DNA of 64,000 bases from Betaproteobacteria bacterium RIFCSPLOWO2_12_FULL_68_20 (GCA_001770655.1 MERQ01000061.1:18398-82397); one strand, 5' to 3'. Numbered from the stretch's first letter, positions 19,337 to 30,736 are shown. The notes: generated from the letters alone by a model not told the origin. Made by a program: numbers and translations.

Positions 19337-20362
19337 TCAAGCCGCGGCGCTGCTCACGCGCCAGAGCAAACCATCCGGTTCGACCGTGAACCGCACAGGG
19401 AGAAACTGCGGCAGCAGCCACATCGCGGTGCGCGCATGGCTGGAGACGGCGCGCGTGGTAAAGCTCGAGGCACCTTTCGCCATCGCCATGTAGACGAGGA
19501 CCTGGTCGGCCGCGTGCACGTCCAGCGCCGCTCCGCTCGCCATGTCGGCTGCCAGCTCGGCGCCGACCGCCTCGCCGAGCGCCTCGGCGCGCACGCCGCG
19601 CTCGGCCACGCGCGAGGCTCCGACGATGCCAGCGTCGCTTTCAGCCCAAACCGTGACCGCACCTCCCGTGCCGAAGGCGTCCTCGCGCCCCAGCACGCGC
19701 GCGCCGATATCGCCTTCCCGTCCAAGCGCGGAGAGCGCGGCGCCGCGCATGCGCTCGGCGATCGACAGCGGAAGATTGGCCACGTGCGCCCTGCCCAAAA
19801 CGCGCCTCGGGCCCGCTCGCTCGCGCATGAGCAGCGCGGAGGGCGTCCCCGGCTGCACCTCGACGGCGACCTCGCCGCCGCCGCGCGGGTAGTAGCCGCG
19901 GCGCGCGACCGAAGCGCGCACGGGCAGGCCCATCCTGGCGAGCAGCCGCAGCAGCACCTCGCGGAAATAGTCCCACGGCGGCGCCATGCGCACGTCGGTT
20001 CCGCCCGCGACCACCACGCGCGCAGGGCCGCGCGCCCCGAGAAGGATCGGCAGCAGTGCCTGCAGCACCAGCGTGACGCTGCCCGCCGTGCCGACCTCGA
20101 CGCGCAGCTCGCCGCCTTTCGGGCGCGAGCGCGGCTCGAACGTGAACGAGGTGGAGCGCAGCTCGAGCCCTTCGCAGCGCGCGTCGCACAGCGCGGCTAC
20201 CGCGCGCAACGCCGCGAGGTGCTGCGGGGCGAGCCCGGGCTTGGGGCGCCCCGCCCGCGCGTTGGTGAGGCGCAGCGCGCTTCCGGTGAGCGCCGAAAGC
20301 GCGACCGCCATGCGCACCAGCTGCCCGCCGCCCTCGCCGTAGGAGGCGTCGATTTCGATCAC
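19337..20362 (-). CDS. rtcA: RNA 3'-terminal phosphate cyclase RtcA
   Basis: An ATP-dependent cyclase that converts RNA 3'-phosphate ends to 2',3'-cyclic phosphates through an RtcA-AMP intermediate, about 341 residues. GluIleAspAlaSerTyrGlyGluGlyGlyGlyGln at the start, ArgAlaGlyArgProLysProGlyLeu, the Pro-Arg-Gly-Gly-Gly loop and the AspValHisAlaAlaAspGln motif with the adenylylated His are present. GTG at 20362 gives the usual N-terminus; an ATG at 20398 would add 12 residues. It is separated from rtcB by other genes, unlike the compact E. coli rtcBA operon. Confidence 0.93.
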   Translation of the reverse strand: MIEIDASYGEGGGQLVRMAVALSALTGSALRLTNARAGRPKPGLAPQHLAALRAVAALCDARCEGLELRSTSFTFEPRSRPKGGELRVEVGTAGSVTLVLQALLPILLGARGPARVVVAGGTDVRMAPPWDYFREVLLRLLARMGLPVRASVARRGYYPRGGGEVAVEVQPGTPSALLMRERAGPRRVLGRAHVANLPLSIAERMRGAALSALGREGDIGARVLGREDAFGTGGAVTVWAESDAGIVGASRVAERGVRAEALGEAVGAELAADMASGAALDVHAADQVLVYMAMAKGASSFTTRAVSSHARTAMWLLPQFLPVRFTVEPDGLLWRVSSAAA

Positions 20363-20480
20363 GGCGACGACCGCGAGAAGCGGCTCGTCAAGGAGCATCC
20401 GCAGCGCGACGAGCCGAAAGTCGACAGCGTCGAGCGCGACGACGTGCCCGGAGAGTGAAGAGGAGTTTCCCGCTGCCGCG

Positions 20481-20891
20481 TCAGAACCAGTCGATCACCT
20501 CGAAGTACCTGTTGCCCTTCAGCCGATAGATCTCGAAATCCTTCCGGTCCACCGTCAAGATCCGGCGCGCGCCCGTCTCGTTGGCGAGCCAGATCAGCCC
20601 GGCGTCGGCGATGTCGATATCGCGGTCGGCGTATTTCCTCAGCGTCAGTTCGAGCTGCGGGTAGGCTTGCACGGGTATCTCGACGACCGAGGCGGCGCCG
20701 CGTCGTACCCAAGTCAGCAGTTCCGCCTTTCGATCCGGTGCCAGGAAGAAACACGCCTCGATGAGAGTCGCTGAAACAGTCGCGAGCGGATGCGAGTGTT
20801 CCCGCAGATAGCGCGCCGCCGGGGCTGCCAGGTGATCGGAGGGATCGAAAAGAGCGACGAAGAAACCCGAGTCGACGAGAACGGGCGTCAC
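20481..20891 (-). CDS. PIN-domain toxin (VapC-like)
   Basis: A 136-residue PIN nuclease. The first acidic residue is in ValLeuValAspSerGlyPhePheValAlaLeu, the Glu in LeuIleGluAlaCysPhePheLeu, and the third and fourth acids in AspIleAspIleAlaAspAlaGlyLeuIle and LeuThrValAspArgLysAsp. Such enzymes cut tRNA or other RNA. Its start overlaps the antitoxin stop by four bases. Confidence 0.85.
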   Translation of the reverse strand: MTPVLVDSGFFVALFDPSDHLAAPAARYLREHSHPLATVSATLIEACFFLAPDRKAELLTWVRRGAASVVEIPVQAYPQLELTLRKYADRDIDIADAGLIWLANETGARRILTVDRKDFEIYRLKGNRYFEVIDWF

Positions 20892-21142
20892 CGCCGCTTG
20901 CCGCGGAAGTGCTCGGTCAGCAGGCGCTTCGAGTGCCTTGCGACATCCGTCTTCGGCTTCGTCCTCAAGTTGCGCTCGAAGAACTCCTTGCCGAGGTCGT
21001 AGGGCGATTGCTTGCCCGCGTGTGCCTCGAGCATCCGCTCAAGGGCGCGCTTGACCGCCTCGCTCCGGGTGACCCGGTGCGAGACGCAATACTCCGCGAG
21101 TTTCTGCTCGACCCGCGGAGGCAGGCGGACGGAGATGGGCAT
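20888..21142 (-). CDS. ribbon-helix-helix antitoxin
   Basis: An 84-residue CopG/RHH protein: IleSerValArgLeuProProArgValGluGlnLysLeu forms the strand and first helix, and ThrArgSerGluAlaValLysArgAlaLeu the second helix. The Lys/Arg-rich tail should bind the PIN partner. It is the first gene of a two-gene operon with the toxin. Confidence 0.8.
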   Translation of the reverse strand: MPISVRLPPRVEQKLAEYCVSHRVTRSEAVKRALERMLEAHAGKQSPYDLGKEFFERNLRTKPKTDVARHSKRLLTEHFRGKRR

Positions 21143-21211
21143 GACGGCGCTGTATGACGAAACCGGGAGAATTGTATTACAGCACCTCGCGAGCGGCTAG
21201 CCCTGCTTCGC

Positions 21212-21988
21212 TCAATTGACACGGCGGGTGAACGCTCCGTCCACCACCAGGTTCGCGCCGCTGATGAATCCGGCCGCGGGGCTGGCGAGGAACGCCACCG
21301 CCCGCGCCACGTCCTCCGGCCGCCCGAAGCGGCCCAGGCGGAAATGCCCCTTCGCTTTTTCGTACATGGGATTGCGCTCCTGCTCGCGCTTGTGCCAGAC
21401 GCCGCCCGGGAAGTAGATCGGGCCCGGCGACACCGCGTTGGCGCGGATGCCTTTCGGGCCGAGGGTGCGGCTCAATTCGGCGCTGTAGTTGGTGAGCGCG
21501 GCCTTCATCGCGCCGTAGGCCTGCAGGAACCCGTCGGGAAAAATGTCGTGGCCGACCTCGATCGCCGCGATGCTGGCGATCACGACGATCGCGCCGGCAT
21601 TCGATTTCTCGAGGAACGGCCGCGCCGCTTCCACCGCCTGCACGGTCCCCAGGACATCGATCTCGAAGTATCGCCTCCAGCCCTCGACGCCCGAGAGCCC
21701 GCCCATCGCGCTCACGTTCGATACCAGGATGTCCAGCCCGCCGAGCGTCGCAGCGCTCGCCTCGATCCACGCCTTCAGCGCAGCGCCGTCGCCGACGTCA
21801 ACCGCGCGCCCGGTCGCCTTGACGCCCTTCGTCGAGAGCGCGGCCACCGCCTCGGCCACCGACTGCGGGTTGCGCGCGCAAATGCCGACGTCGCAGCCTT
21901 CGTCGGCGAGCGCCTCGGCGATGGCGCGGCCGATGCCGCGCGTCGCTCCGGTCACGAGGGCTTTGCGGCCTTTGAGTCCGAGATCCAT
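21212..21988 (-). CDS. SDR-family oxidoreductase
   Basis: A 258-residue short-chain dehydrogenase. The NAD(P) motif ThrGlyAlaThrArgGlyIleGlyArgAla is at about 13-22, AspIleLeuValSerAsnVal near 85 corresponds to the NNAG region, a Ser precedes the TyrGlyAlaMetLys catalytic pair, and SerProGlyProIleTyr follows. Last gene of the tricarboxylate-uptake operon, with a 37-base overlap with tctA. It probably oxidises or reduces the imported hydroxy- or keto-acid; the substrate is unknown. Confidence 0.9.
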   Translation of the reverse strand: MDLGLKGRKALVTGATRGIGRAIAEALADEGCDVGICARNPQSVAEAVAALSTKGVKATGRAVDVGDGAALKAWIEASAATLGGLDILVSNVSAMGGLSGVEGWRRYFEIDVLGTVQAVEAARPFLEKSNAGAIVVIASIAAIEVGHDIFPDGFLQAYGAMKAALTNYSAELSRTLGPKGIRANAVSPGPIYFPGGVWHKREQERNPMYEKAKGHFRLGRFGRPEDVARAVAFLASPAAGFISGANLVVDGAFTRRVN

Positions 21989-23466
21989 AGGCGTTTCACC
22001 AGGGGAAAGAGGAGGAAGCCCGCGGTCGCGAGCAGCAACACCAGCGACACCGGCCGGTCGACGAAGATGGCGAAATCGCCGTGCGAGATCATCACGCTCT
22101 GGCGGAACGCGACTTCCAGCTTCGGGCCGAGCACCAGGCCGAGCAGCAGCGGCGCGCCTTCGTAGGCCCAGCCGCGCAGGAGGTAGCCGAGCACCCCGAA
22201 GCCGAGCATCATCCAGATGTCGGGGATCGAGTTGTTCACGCTGTACATGCCGGTGACGCAGAACAGCATGATGAGCGGCAGCATCACTTTCTTCGGCACG
22301 CGCAGCATGTTGGCGAACAGCGGCACGAACGGCAGGTTGAGCAGCAGCAGGATGAAGTTGCCGATGTACATGCTCGCGACCACCGCCCAGAACAGCTCCG
22401 GCTTCTCGGCGATCAGCAGCGGCCCGGGCGTGACGCCGTGGATGAGCAGCGCGCCGAGGAGAATGGCGGGCACCGGGCCGAAGGGAATGCCGATGACGAA
22501 CAGCGGGATGAAGGCCGATTGCGTCGCCGCGTTGTTGGCCGACTCCGGCCCCGCGACGCCCTCGATGGCGCCGTGGCCGAATTCCTCGGGATGCTTGGAG
22601 ACTTTCTTTTCCACCGTGTAGGAAGCGTAAGTGGCGATCACCGGCGCCGGCCCGGGAATCAGGCCGGTGAAGAAGCCGATCCCGGTGCCGCGGAGAATCG
22701 CTCCCATCGAGCGCTTCAGGTCCTCGAGCGACGGATACAGCTCGCGAAAGCGCGGCACCGTGACGCGCTGCTCGAGCTGGCCGCGCGGCTTCGCGGCGTT
22801 GACCAGGATCTCCCCGAGGCCGAACACGCCGATCGCCACCGCGACGAACTCGATCCCGCCCAGCAGATAGGCCGAGCCGAAGGTGAAGCGCGCGTCGCCG
22901 GTGACCGGGTCGAGGCCGATGGTGCCGAGGATGAGGCCCACCACCACCATCATCAGCGCCTTGACGAGCGAGCCGCCGGTGACGTTGGAAAGCACCACGA
23001 AGGCGAAGACCATCAGCGAAGCGAACTCCGGCGGACCGAAAGCGAGCGCCGCGTTGGCGAGCGGCGGCGCGATCAGCACCAGGCCGAAGATCGAGATCGT
23101 CCCCGCGATGAACGAGCCGAGCGCGGCGACGGCGAGCGCCGGTCCCGCGCGCCCCTGCTGCGCCATCTTGTAGCCGTCGATGCAGGTGATGACCGAGGCG
23201 GTCTCGCCCGGCACGTTGATGAGGATCGAGGTGGTCGAGCCGCCGTACATCGCGCCGTAGTAGATCCCCGCGAGCATGATGAGCGCCGAGGTGGCGTTCA
23301 GGCCGAAGGTGACCGGGATGAGCAGCGCGATCCCGGCGATCGGCCCGAGGCCCGGCAGGATGCCGACCAGCGTGCCGACGATCGCGCCCATGAGGGCGTA
23401 GCTCAGGTTCTGGAGCGTCGTCGCGGTTGCGAAGCCGCTCGCCAGGAGCTGCAGGGATTCGAGCAT
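21952..23466 (-). CDS. TctA-family large permease of a tripartite tricarboxylate transporter
   Basis: A 504-residue membrane protein with about 12 helices. LeuProGlyLeuGlyProIleAlaGlyIleAla near residue 40, TyrGlyGlySerThrThrSerIleLeuIleAsnValProGlyGlu near 75, and a second GlyIleProPheGlyProValPro motif are TctA signatures. It imports carboxylates using an ion gradient together with TctB and a TctC binding protein. Two bases separate it from tctB. Confidence 0.94.
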   Translation of the reverse strand: MLESLQLLASGFATATTLQNLSYALMGAIVGTLVGILPGLGPIAGIALLIPVTFGLNATSALIMLAGIYYGAMYGGSTTSILINVPGETASVITCIDGYKMAQQGRAGPALAVAALGSFIAGTISIFGLVLIAPPLANAALAFGPPEFASLMVFAFVVLSNVTGGSLVKALMMVVVGLILGTIGLDPVTGDARFTFGSAYLLGGIEFVAVAIGVFGLGEILVNAAKPRGQLEQRVTVPRFRELYPSLEDLKRSMGAILRGTGIGFFTGLIPGPAPVIATYASYTVEKKVSKHPEEFGHGAIEGVAGPESANNAATQSAFIPLFVIGIPFGPVPAILLGALLIHGVTPGPLLIAEKPELFWAVVASMYIGNFILLLLNLPFVPLFANMLRVPKKVMLPLIMLFCVTGMYSVNNSIPDIWMMLGFGVLGYLLRGWAYEGAPLLLGLVLGPKLEVAFRQSVMISHGDFAIFVDRPVSLVLLLATAGFLLFPLVKRLWISDSKAAKPS

Positions 23467-23467
23467 C

Positions 23468-23899
23468 TCAGAAGCCGAGCCAGCCTTCGGGCAGCGGGAT
23501 CCTCAGCCAGCGCACGAAGACGATGTAGCAGGCAACCGCGGTGCCCAGCGCGATGAGCACGGAAGGGACGCGGCGCATGCCGAGCACCTGGAGAAGGGCG
23601 AGCATCAGCAGGAAGCCGACGAGCGCGTAACCCAGGTACGGGAGAAGCGCGACTGCGAGGGCGGTGGCGCCCATGAACAGAACTACCTTCCGCGTCGCGC
23701 CTTCATCCGAAGCCGCCGCGGGAGCGGTTTTCGCCAGATATACGCGGGCCGCCTGCCCCACCGCGAGGGCGGCCAGCAGCAGCCCGAGCGCAAGCGGGAA
23801 GAAGCCCGAGCCCGGCACGCGCAGCGTGCCGAGCGGCAGCTGGAGCGAGAGCGCCGCAGTGACCGCGCCGAAGGCGAACAGCGCGATCGCCGCGGTCAT
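23468..23899 (-). CDS. TctB-family small permease subunit
   Basis: A 143-residue protein with four hydrophobic segments: residues 1-22, 33-54, 73-103 and 110-130, with the ArgValProGlySerGlyPhePheProLeu motif after the first. This is the normal TctB length and layout. The start overlaps the aldo/keto reductase stop by four bases. Confidence 0.9.
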   Translation of the reverse strand: MTAAIALFAFGAVTAALSLQLPLGTLRVPGSGFFPLALGLLLAALAVGQAARVYLAKTAPAAASDEGATRKVVLFMGATALAVALLPYLGYALVGFLLMLALLQVLGMRRVPSVLIALGTAVACYIVFVRWLRIPLPEGWLGF

Positions 23900-24963
23900 C
23901 GGCCGTAGAAGACGGTCGGGACCCTGTACGAGCGCCAGACCTCGTCGCAGGCGGCGAGCGCGTCCGGCGAAAGCTTCACTTCGGTCGCGGCGGCGTTGTC
24001 CTCGAGCTGAGCGGTCGAGGTCGAGCCGTTGACGATGGCGGTGATCGCGGGATTGGCCAGCACCCAGGCCAGCGCGAACCTCGACATGCTCACGCCCGCG
24101 CCGTCGGCGATTTTCTTCAGCTGACCGATGGCGGCGAAGTTGGCGTCGTTCCAGTACGGCTTGTTGTAGGTGTAGCCCCAGTGGCCGAGGCTGTAGCGCG
24201 CGCCCTCGAGCGGCGGCTTCTCCTTGTCGTATTTCCCGGAGAGCAGCCCGGCGGCCATCGGGCTGAACGAGCACACGCCCACGCCCTCCTCCAGGCACAG
24301 CGGCAGCAGCTCGTATTCGACGTCTCGCGCGAGCAGGTTGAACGGCGGCTGGATCGCGTCCCAGCGCGCGAGGCCGAGCTTGTCGCTGGTCCACAGCGAT
24401 TTCGCAAGCTGGAAAGCCCGGAAATTCGAGCAGCCGAGATAGCGCACCTTGCCCTGCTTCACCATGTCGTCCATCGCGCGCAGCGTCTCGTCCACCGGCG
24501 TGGCGTAGTCGGGCATGTGCGCGTAGTAGAGGTCGAGGTAGTCGGTGCCGAGGCGCTTGAGGCTGGCCTCGAGCGCCTGCATCAGGTGCTTCCTGGAGAG
24601 GCCCATGTCGTTCGGCCCGGTGCCCTCGCCGGCTTCCCAGGGCCGGAAATGCTTCGGCCGCGCGAGGTCGATCGGCCCCAGGTCCTGATACTCGCCGTAC
24701 TTCGCGGCAAGCTTGCGGATGTGGCCGCCCTTGGAGGCGAGCACCACCGAGTCGCGCCTGCCCTGGATCGCCCTGGCGACGATTCTCTCGGTGACGCCGT
24801 TCACGTACATGTCCGCGGTGTCGATGAAGTTGACGCCGAGATCGAGCGCGCGCCCGATGATCGCAAGCGAAGTGGCTTCGTCCACCTGCTTGCCCATCGT
24901 CATGGTGCCGAGGCACAGGGCCGAGACCCGCAGCCCCGTGCGGCCCATCTTGCGGTACTGCAT
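23896..24963 (-). CDS. aldo/keto reductase
   Basis: A 355-residue NADPH-dependent TIM-barrel oxidoreductase. ArgLysMetGlyArgThrGlyLeuArgValSer at the start, PheIleAspThrAlaAspMetTyr (catalytic Asp/Tyr), LeuAlaSerLysGlyGly (Lys) and LeuTyrTyrAlaHisMetPro (His) are present. The ATG at 24963 is preferred; the frame upstream belongs to the next gene. Lying inside a carboxylate-uptake operon, it may act on the imported compound. Confidence 0.9.
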   Translation of the reverse strand: MQYRKMGRTGLRVSALCLGTMTMGKQVDEATSLAIIGRALDLGVNFIDTADMYVNGVTERIVARAIQGRRDSVVLASKGGHIRKLAAKYGEYQDLGPIDLARPKHFRPWEAGEGTGPNDMGLSRKHLMQALEASLKRLGTDYLDLYYAHMPDYATPVDETLRAMDDMVKQGKVRYLGCSNFRAFQLAKSLWTSDKLGLARWDAIQPPFNLLARDVEYELLPLCLEEGVGVCSFSPMAAGLLSGKYDKEKPPLEGARYSLGHWGYTYNKPYWNDANFAAIGQLKKIADGAGVSMSRFALAWVLANPAITAIVNGSTSTAQLEDNAAATEVKLSPDALAACDEVWRSYRVPTVFYGR

Positions 24964-24973
24964 GAGCGGGTCT

Positions 24974-25960
24974 CTATTGCGCGAGCACTTCAGCCCAGGT
25001 GGTGACCGGCCAGTTCTTCCTGAACAGCTCCTCGATCGCCGGCTTGGCCTTGGTGCGGAACGAGTCGGCATCCGGGATCACCACCTGCATGCCGGCGCGC
25101 TGCAGGTTGAGCAGGTATTCGAGCTCGCCCGTCTTCATCTTCTGGTTGGCCCAGTCGGAGGCGTCCTTCCCGGCCTTCACCACCAGGTCCTGGTCGGCCT
25201 TCGAGAGCTTGTCGAAGAACGGCTTGTTGACGAGCATCCCGCCGGTCTGCACCAGGTGGTTGGTCATGATCAGGCGCGACTGCACCTCGTTCAGCTTGAA
25301 CGAGGCGATCTGCGGCAGGTCGCCTTCGGAGGCCTCGGCCTTGCCCGATTTCAGCCCCGGGTAGAGCTCGGGCAGCGTGAGCGCGACCGGGTTGGCGTCG
25401 AGCGCTTTCCACGCCGCCATCCACGTCGCGACGTTCGGCAGCCGCAGCTTGAGCCCGTACACGTCCGCCGGCGTATAGATCGGCTTGTTGGCCGTGGTCT
25501 GGCGCAGCCCCCGGTACACGATGCCGAGGAACTTGGCGTTGCCTTTCGCCTCCACCTGCGCGCGCGCGGCCTCGCCGAGCTTGCCGTCCCACACTCGCAT
25601 GAAGTGATCGAAGTCCTTCATCACGTAGGGCGCGTTGAAGAAGAAGTACTGCGGCGCGCCGACTTCCAGCGAGCGGTGGCCGTTCGACTGCATCTCCAGC
25701 TCGCCCTTCGAGTTCAGCTCGGCGATCTGCTCCTCGGACTTGGTGCCCGCGTCGATCGTCACGGCGAAGCGTCCGCCGCTCCTCTGCTCGGCCAGCTCCT
25801 TGAACTTCTGCGCCGCGTCGACGAGGATGTGGCCGGGCTTGAAGGGGCTGCCGATCCGGATGGCGGTCTTGTCCCCGGCGGCCGCGGGGGCGGCGCCTTC
25901 CTGGGTCGTGGTGGCGCAGCCTGCTACGGCGAGCGCCAAAGCGAGAATAGCGAGTTTCAT
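24974..25960 (-). CDS. TRAP-type (DctP-like) solute-binding lipoprotein
   Basis: A 328-residue periplasmic binding protein with a lipoprotein signal (LeuAlaValAlaGlyCys, lipidated Cys15). IleArgIleGlySerProPheLysProGlyHis begins the mature part. GlyLeuLysLeuArgLeuProAsnValAlaThrTrp contains the Arg that holds the substrate carboxylate in DctP proteins, and LeuThrLeuProGluLeuTyrProGlyLeuLysSerGly follows. No TRAP membrane subunits (DctQ, DctM) are present; the neighbours are Tct subunits, so its translocator is unclear. Confidence 0.88.
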   Translation of the reverse strand: MKLAILALALAVAGCATTTQEGAAPAAAGDKTAIRIGSPFKPGHILVDAAQKFKELAEQRSGGRFAVTIDAGTKSEEQIAELNSKGELEMQSNGHRSLEVGAPQYFFFNAPYVMKDFDHFMRVWDGKLGEAARAQVEAKGNAKFLGIVYRGLRQTTANKPIYTPADVYGLKLRLPNVATWMAAWKALDANPVALTLPELYPGLKSGKAEASEGDLPQIASFKLNEVQSRLIMTNHLVQTGGMLVNKPFFDKLSKADQDLVVKAGKDASDWANQKMKTGELEYLLNLQRAGMQVVIPDADSFRTKAKPAIEELFRKNWPVTTWAEVLAQ

Positions 25961-26901
25961 TTTTTGATCTCCGCAACGAGTTTGCCGAAGCGTTCGTGGT
26001 CCGCGGCCATCAGCTTGCCGAAGTCGGCGGGGCCGACGTAGGCGAGCGCGACGCTCATGTCAGCGGCGTTCTTGACGAAAGCGGGGTCTTCCATCCCCCT
26101 CTTGAATGCGTCGTGCAGCGTCTTGACGACCGCGGCGGGCGTGCCCTTGGGCGCGGCGAGACCGCGCCACTGGCTCATCGCGAAATTCACGCCCTGCTCG
26201 CGCACCGTCGCGACGTTCGGGAAGTCGGCCATGCGTTTTTCCGAGAACAGCGCGATGATGCGCAGCTTGCCGGCCTTCACCTGCGCGATGCCCTCGGGCG
26301 GCGACACCGACACGGCGTTGATGTGCCCGCCGAGCAGCGCGGTGACCGACGGTCCGCCGCCGGCGAACGGGATGTGGTTGAACTGCACGCCAGCGGCTTT
26401 CTCGAAGGCGAGCGCGATCAGGTGCACGCCGCCGCCCGCTCCCGAGTTGCCCACCGTGATGAGGCCGGGGCTCCGCTTCGCGTAGTCGAGGAATTCCTTC
26501 AGCGTCTTCCACGGCGCGTCGGCGCGCACCTGGAACATCACCGGGTCCTGCACCACGTTGATGACCGGCTCGAAGTCCCGGTAGGTGAACGCGGTCTTCA
26601 CCTGGTGCGGCAGGATGGTGAGCGGCGTGATCGCCGAGAGCAGCGTGTAGCCGTCGGGCTTGGACTGCATCACGTCGACCACGCCGACCGCCCCGCCGCC
26701 GCCGGGCTTGTTCACCACGACCACCGCCTTGCCGAGGTATTTGCCGGTGTTGGCGGCGAGCGCACGGAACACGAGGTCGGTCGCGCCGCCCGCGGCGTAG
26801 GGGATGACGATCGAAACCTCCTTGGCGGGGAATTGCGCCAGGGCGGGGCCCGAGATTCCCAAGCCCGCTGCCAGACAGAGGATTGAAATCGCTATTCTCA
26901 T
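25957..26901 (-). CDS. Bug/TctC-family substrate-binding protein
   Basis: A 314-residue periplasmic protein with a Sec signal peptide ending AlaLeuAlaGln. PheProAlaLysGluValSerIleValIleProTyrAlaAlaGlyGly is the typical start of mature Bug proteins, and LysProGlyGlyGlyGlyAlaValGly follows near residue 65. It would deliver a carboxylate to TctA/TctB. GGAGG precedes ATG by six bases. First gene of the six-gene operon down to 21212. Confidence 0.92.
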   Translation of the reverse strand: MRIAISILCLAAGLGISGPALAQFPAKEVSIVIPYAAGGATDLVFRALAANTGKYLGKAVVVVNKPGGGGAVGVVDVMQSKPDGYTLLSAITPLTILPHQVKTAFTYRDFEPVINVVQDPVMFQVRADAPWKTLKEFLDYAKRSPGLITVGNSGAGGGVHLIALAFEKAAGVQFNHIPFAGGGPSVTALLGGHINAVSVSPPEGIAQVKAGKLRIIALFSEKRMADFPNVATVREQGVNFAMSQWRGLAAPKGTPAAVVKTLHDAFKRGMEDPAFVKNAADMSVALAYVGPADFGKLMAADHERFGKLVAEIKK

Positions 26902-26966
26902 GACAACCTCCGTTAATGTCCCCGATCGGACACGTTACCACTCTGCGCCGCGGGCCGCGCGGCGTC

Positions 26967-26980
26967 TTGACCGGGATCAA
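26967..26980. promoter_or_regulatory. FNR/ANR-type box upstream of the Ca-type ATPase
   Basis: TTGACCGGGATCAA. Plus-side -10-like CAGAAT at 27001-27006; the predicted start at about 27015 falls on the ATPase start codon. The minus-side -10 (CAGAGT at 26945-26940) is weak, so control of the Tct operon is doubtful. A separate dyad TGTCC-N6-GGACA (26917-26932) next to the Tct start may be that operon's own operator. Confidence 0.68.
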
Positions 26981-27012
26981 ACGGGAAGCGCCCGGCCGGG
27001 CAGAATGTGGCG

Positions 27013-29781
<2,769 letters not shown>

Positions 29782-29887
29782 TCGTCGCCTTCGCTTGGGG
29801 CCGCCGAGGTGGTCAGAATTTCCGGAACCGACATAACTGCAAGAAGCTATAATTTCAGTCTGCATCAAGTCGCATCCGACATCAGAC

Positions 29888-30103
29888 ATGGGCACCGCGC
29901 TGAAACTCGACGCTGAAACGCTGCACGCGCTGGAAAAAATTGCGCGTCGGGCGGGCAAGTCGCCCGAGACGCTCGCTCGCGCGGCTTTGCGCGAATTCGT
30001 CGAGGATTACTGGGACATGCTCGAAGTGAAGCGCCGGGCCCGCTCGCGCGCAAAGAGCATCCCCTGGGCCGAGGTCAAGAAGCAGCTTGGCCTGGACCGT
30101 TGA
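29888..30103 (+). CDS. RHH antitoxin of a RelE-type pair
   Basis: A 71-residue protein with LysLeuAspAlaGluThrLeuHisAlaLeuGluLysIleAla and SerProGluThrLeuAlaArgAlaAlaLeu, a ribbon-helix-helix pattern, then a Lys/Arg-rich toxin-binding tail. A TATAAT hexamer lies at 29848-29853, 35 bases upstream; no clear -35. Overlaps the toxin start by 17 bases. Confidence 0.8.
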   Translation: MGTALKLDAETLHALEKIARRAGKSPETLARAALREFVEDYWDMLEVKRRARSRAKSIPWAEVKKQLGLDR

Positions 30104-30353
30104 GTTTCATCCTGCGGCCCGGGACGAGCTCGTCGCGCTAGATCGACCCGTCCAGCGCCGCATTCAGCGCTTCATCGACCAGAGACTCCTGCAGGCAGAA
30201 GACCCGCGCAGGCTGGGCCAGGCCCTGACTGGCGCATGGGCCGGTCACTGGAGGTACCGCGTAGGCGATTGGCGCATGATTGCCCGCGTGCGCGACGAGC
30301 GCCTTATCGTGTACATCGTGCGCGTCGGCCATCGCCGCGAGGTCTACCGCTAA
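30087..30353 (+). CDS. RelE/ParE-family toxin
   Basis: An 88-residue RelE-fold protein: ValGluPheHisProAlaAlaArgAspGluLeu, GlnAlaLeuThrGlyAlaTrpAlaGlyHisTrpArgTyrArgValGlyAspTrpArg and IleValTyrIleValArgValGlyHisArgArgGluValTyr. The Arg/His set suits ribosome-dependent mRNA cleavage. The start is TTG at 30087. Confidence 0.85.
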   Translation: MAWTVEFHPAARDELVALDRPVQRRIQRFIDQRLLQAEDPRRLGQALTGAWAGHWRYRVGDWRMIARVRDERLIVYIVRVGHRREVYR

Positions 30354-30386
30354 CTTCTCGTTTGGCCGTGGGCTGCGCGCGGCGTT

Positions 30387-30461
30387 GAATACCTGCTGGT
30401 CGGCGCCCGGCCCCAGGACATCGCCGACGTCGAGTGGTTGGAGCGAAGCGGCAAGAGGTAG
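30387..30461 (+). pseudogene. C-terminal fragment of an unidentified gene
   Basis: Twenty-four codons, GluTyrLeuLeuValGlyAlaArgProGlnAspIleAlaAspValGluTrpLeuGluArg and a stop, read like the tail of a real protein, with no start upstream. It follows the RelE gene. Family not recognised. Confidence 0.25.
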
Positions 30462-30479
30462 CGGCAGGATTCAAAGGTG

Positions 30480-30502
30480 AAAAAAAGGGGGCCGCAGCCC
30501 CC
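30480..30502 (-). terminator. rho-independent terminator for the minus strand
   Basis: Read on the minus strand, a GGGGGC / GCCCCC hairpin (30502-30487) is followed by seven T. It ends the transcript of the two small secreted-protein genes. Confidence 0.85.
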
Positions 30503-30529
30503 AGCGAGGGAAGGAGGTAGGAGAATCCC

Positions 30530-30736
30530 TCAATCGGACTTCTTGCCGCCGTCCTTTTCCTTGTCTTTGTCCTCTTCGTCCTTCTGCTCGTCGCCCGACG
30601 GGGCCTTGGAATCGCCTTTGGTCTGGTCTTCGTCGGAAACGACCGTCCCGGCGTAGGTCTTCAGGGGGGAGGCCATCGCCGATGCGGTGGTCAGCGCGAA
30701 CAGCGCGGCAAAGATGCTGGCAAACAGGGCTTTCAT
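30530..30736 (-). CDS. small secreted Lys/Asp-rich protein (68 aa)
   Basis: A Sec signal peptide ends SerAlaMetAlaSer near residue 23; the mature part is short and of low complexity with alternating Asp/Glu and Lys, ending GlyGlyLysLysSerAsp. GGAGAC precedes ATG. It appears to be a degenerate paralogue of the next gene upstream: both end in a LysSerAsp/LysAlaAsp tail and the DNA around the stops is similar. Function unknown. Confidence 0.65.
   Translation of the reverse strand: MKALFASIFAALFALTTASAMASPLKTYAGTVVSDEDQTKGDSKAPSGDEQKDEEDKDKEKDGGKKSD

Noticed and set aside
20363..20480. Small plus-strand gene ending near 20460
   Set aside because: The acidic frame runs through the start of rtcA and has no start codon of its own.
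26901..26980. FNR control of the Tct operon
   Set aside because: The minus-side -10 is weak and a separate dyad lies next to the Tct start; the box fits the ATPase.
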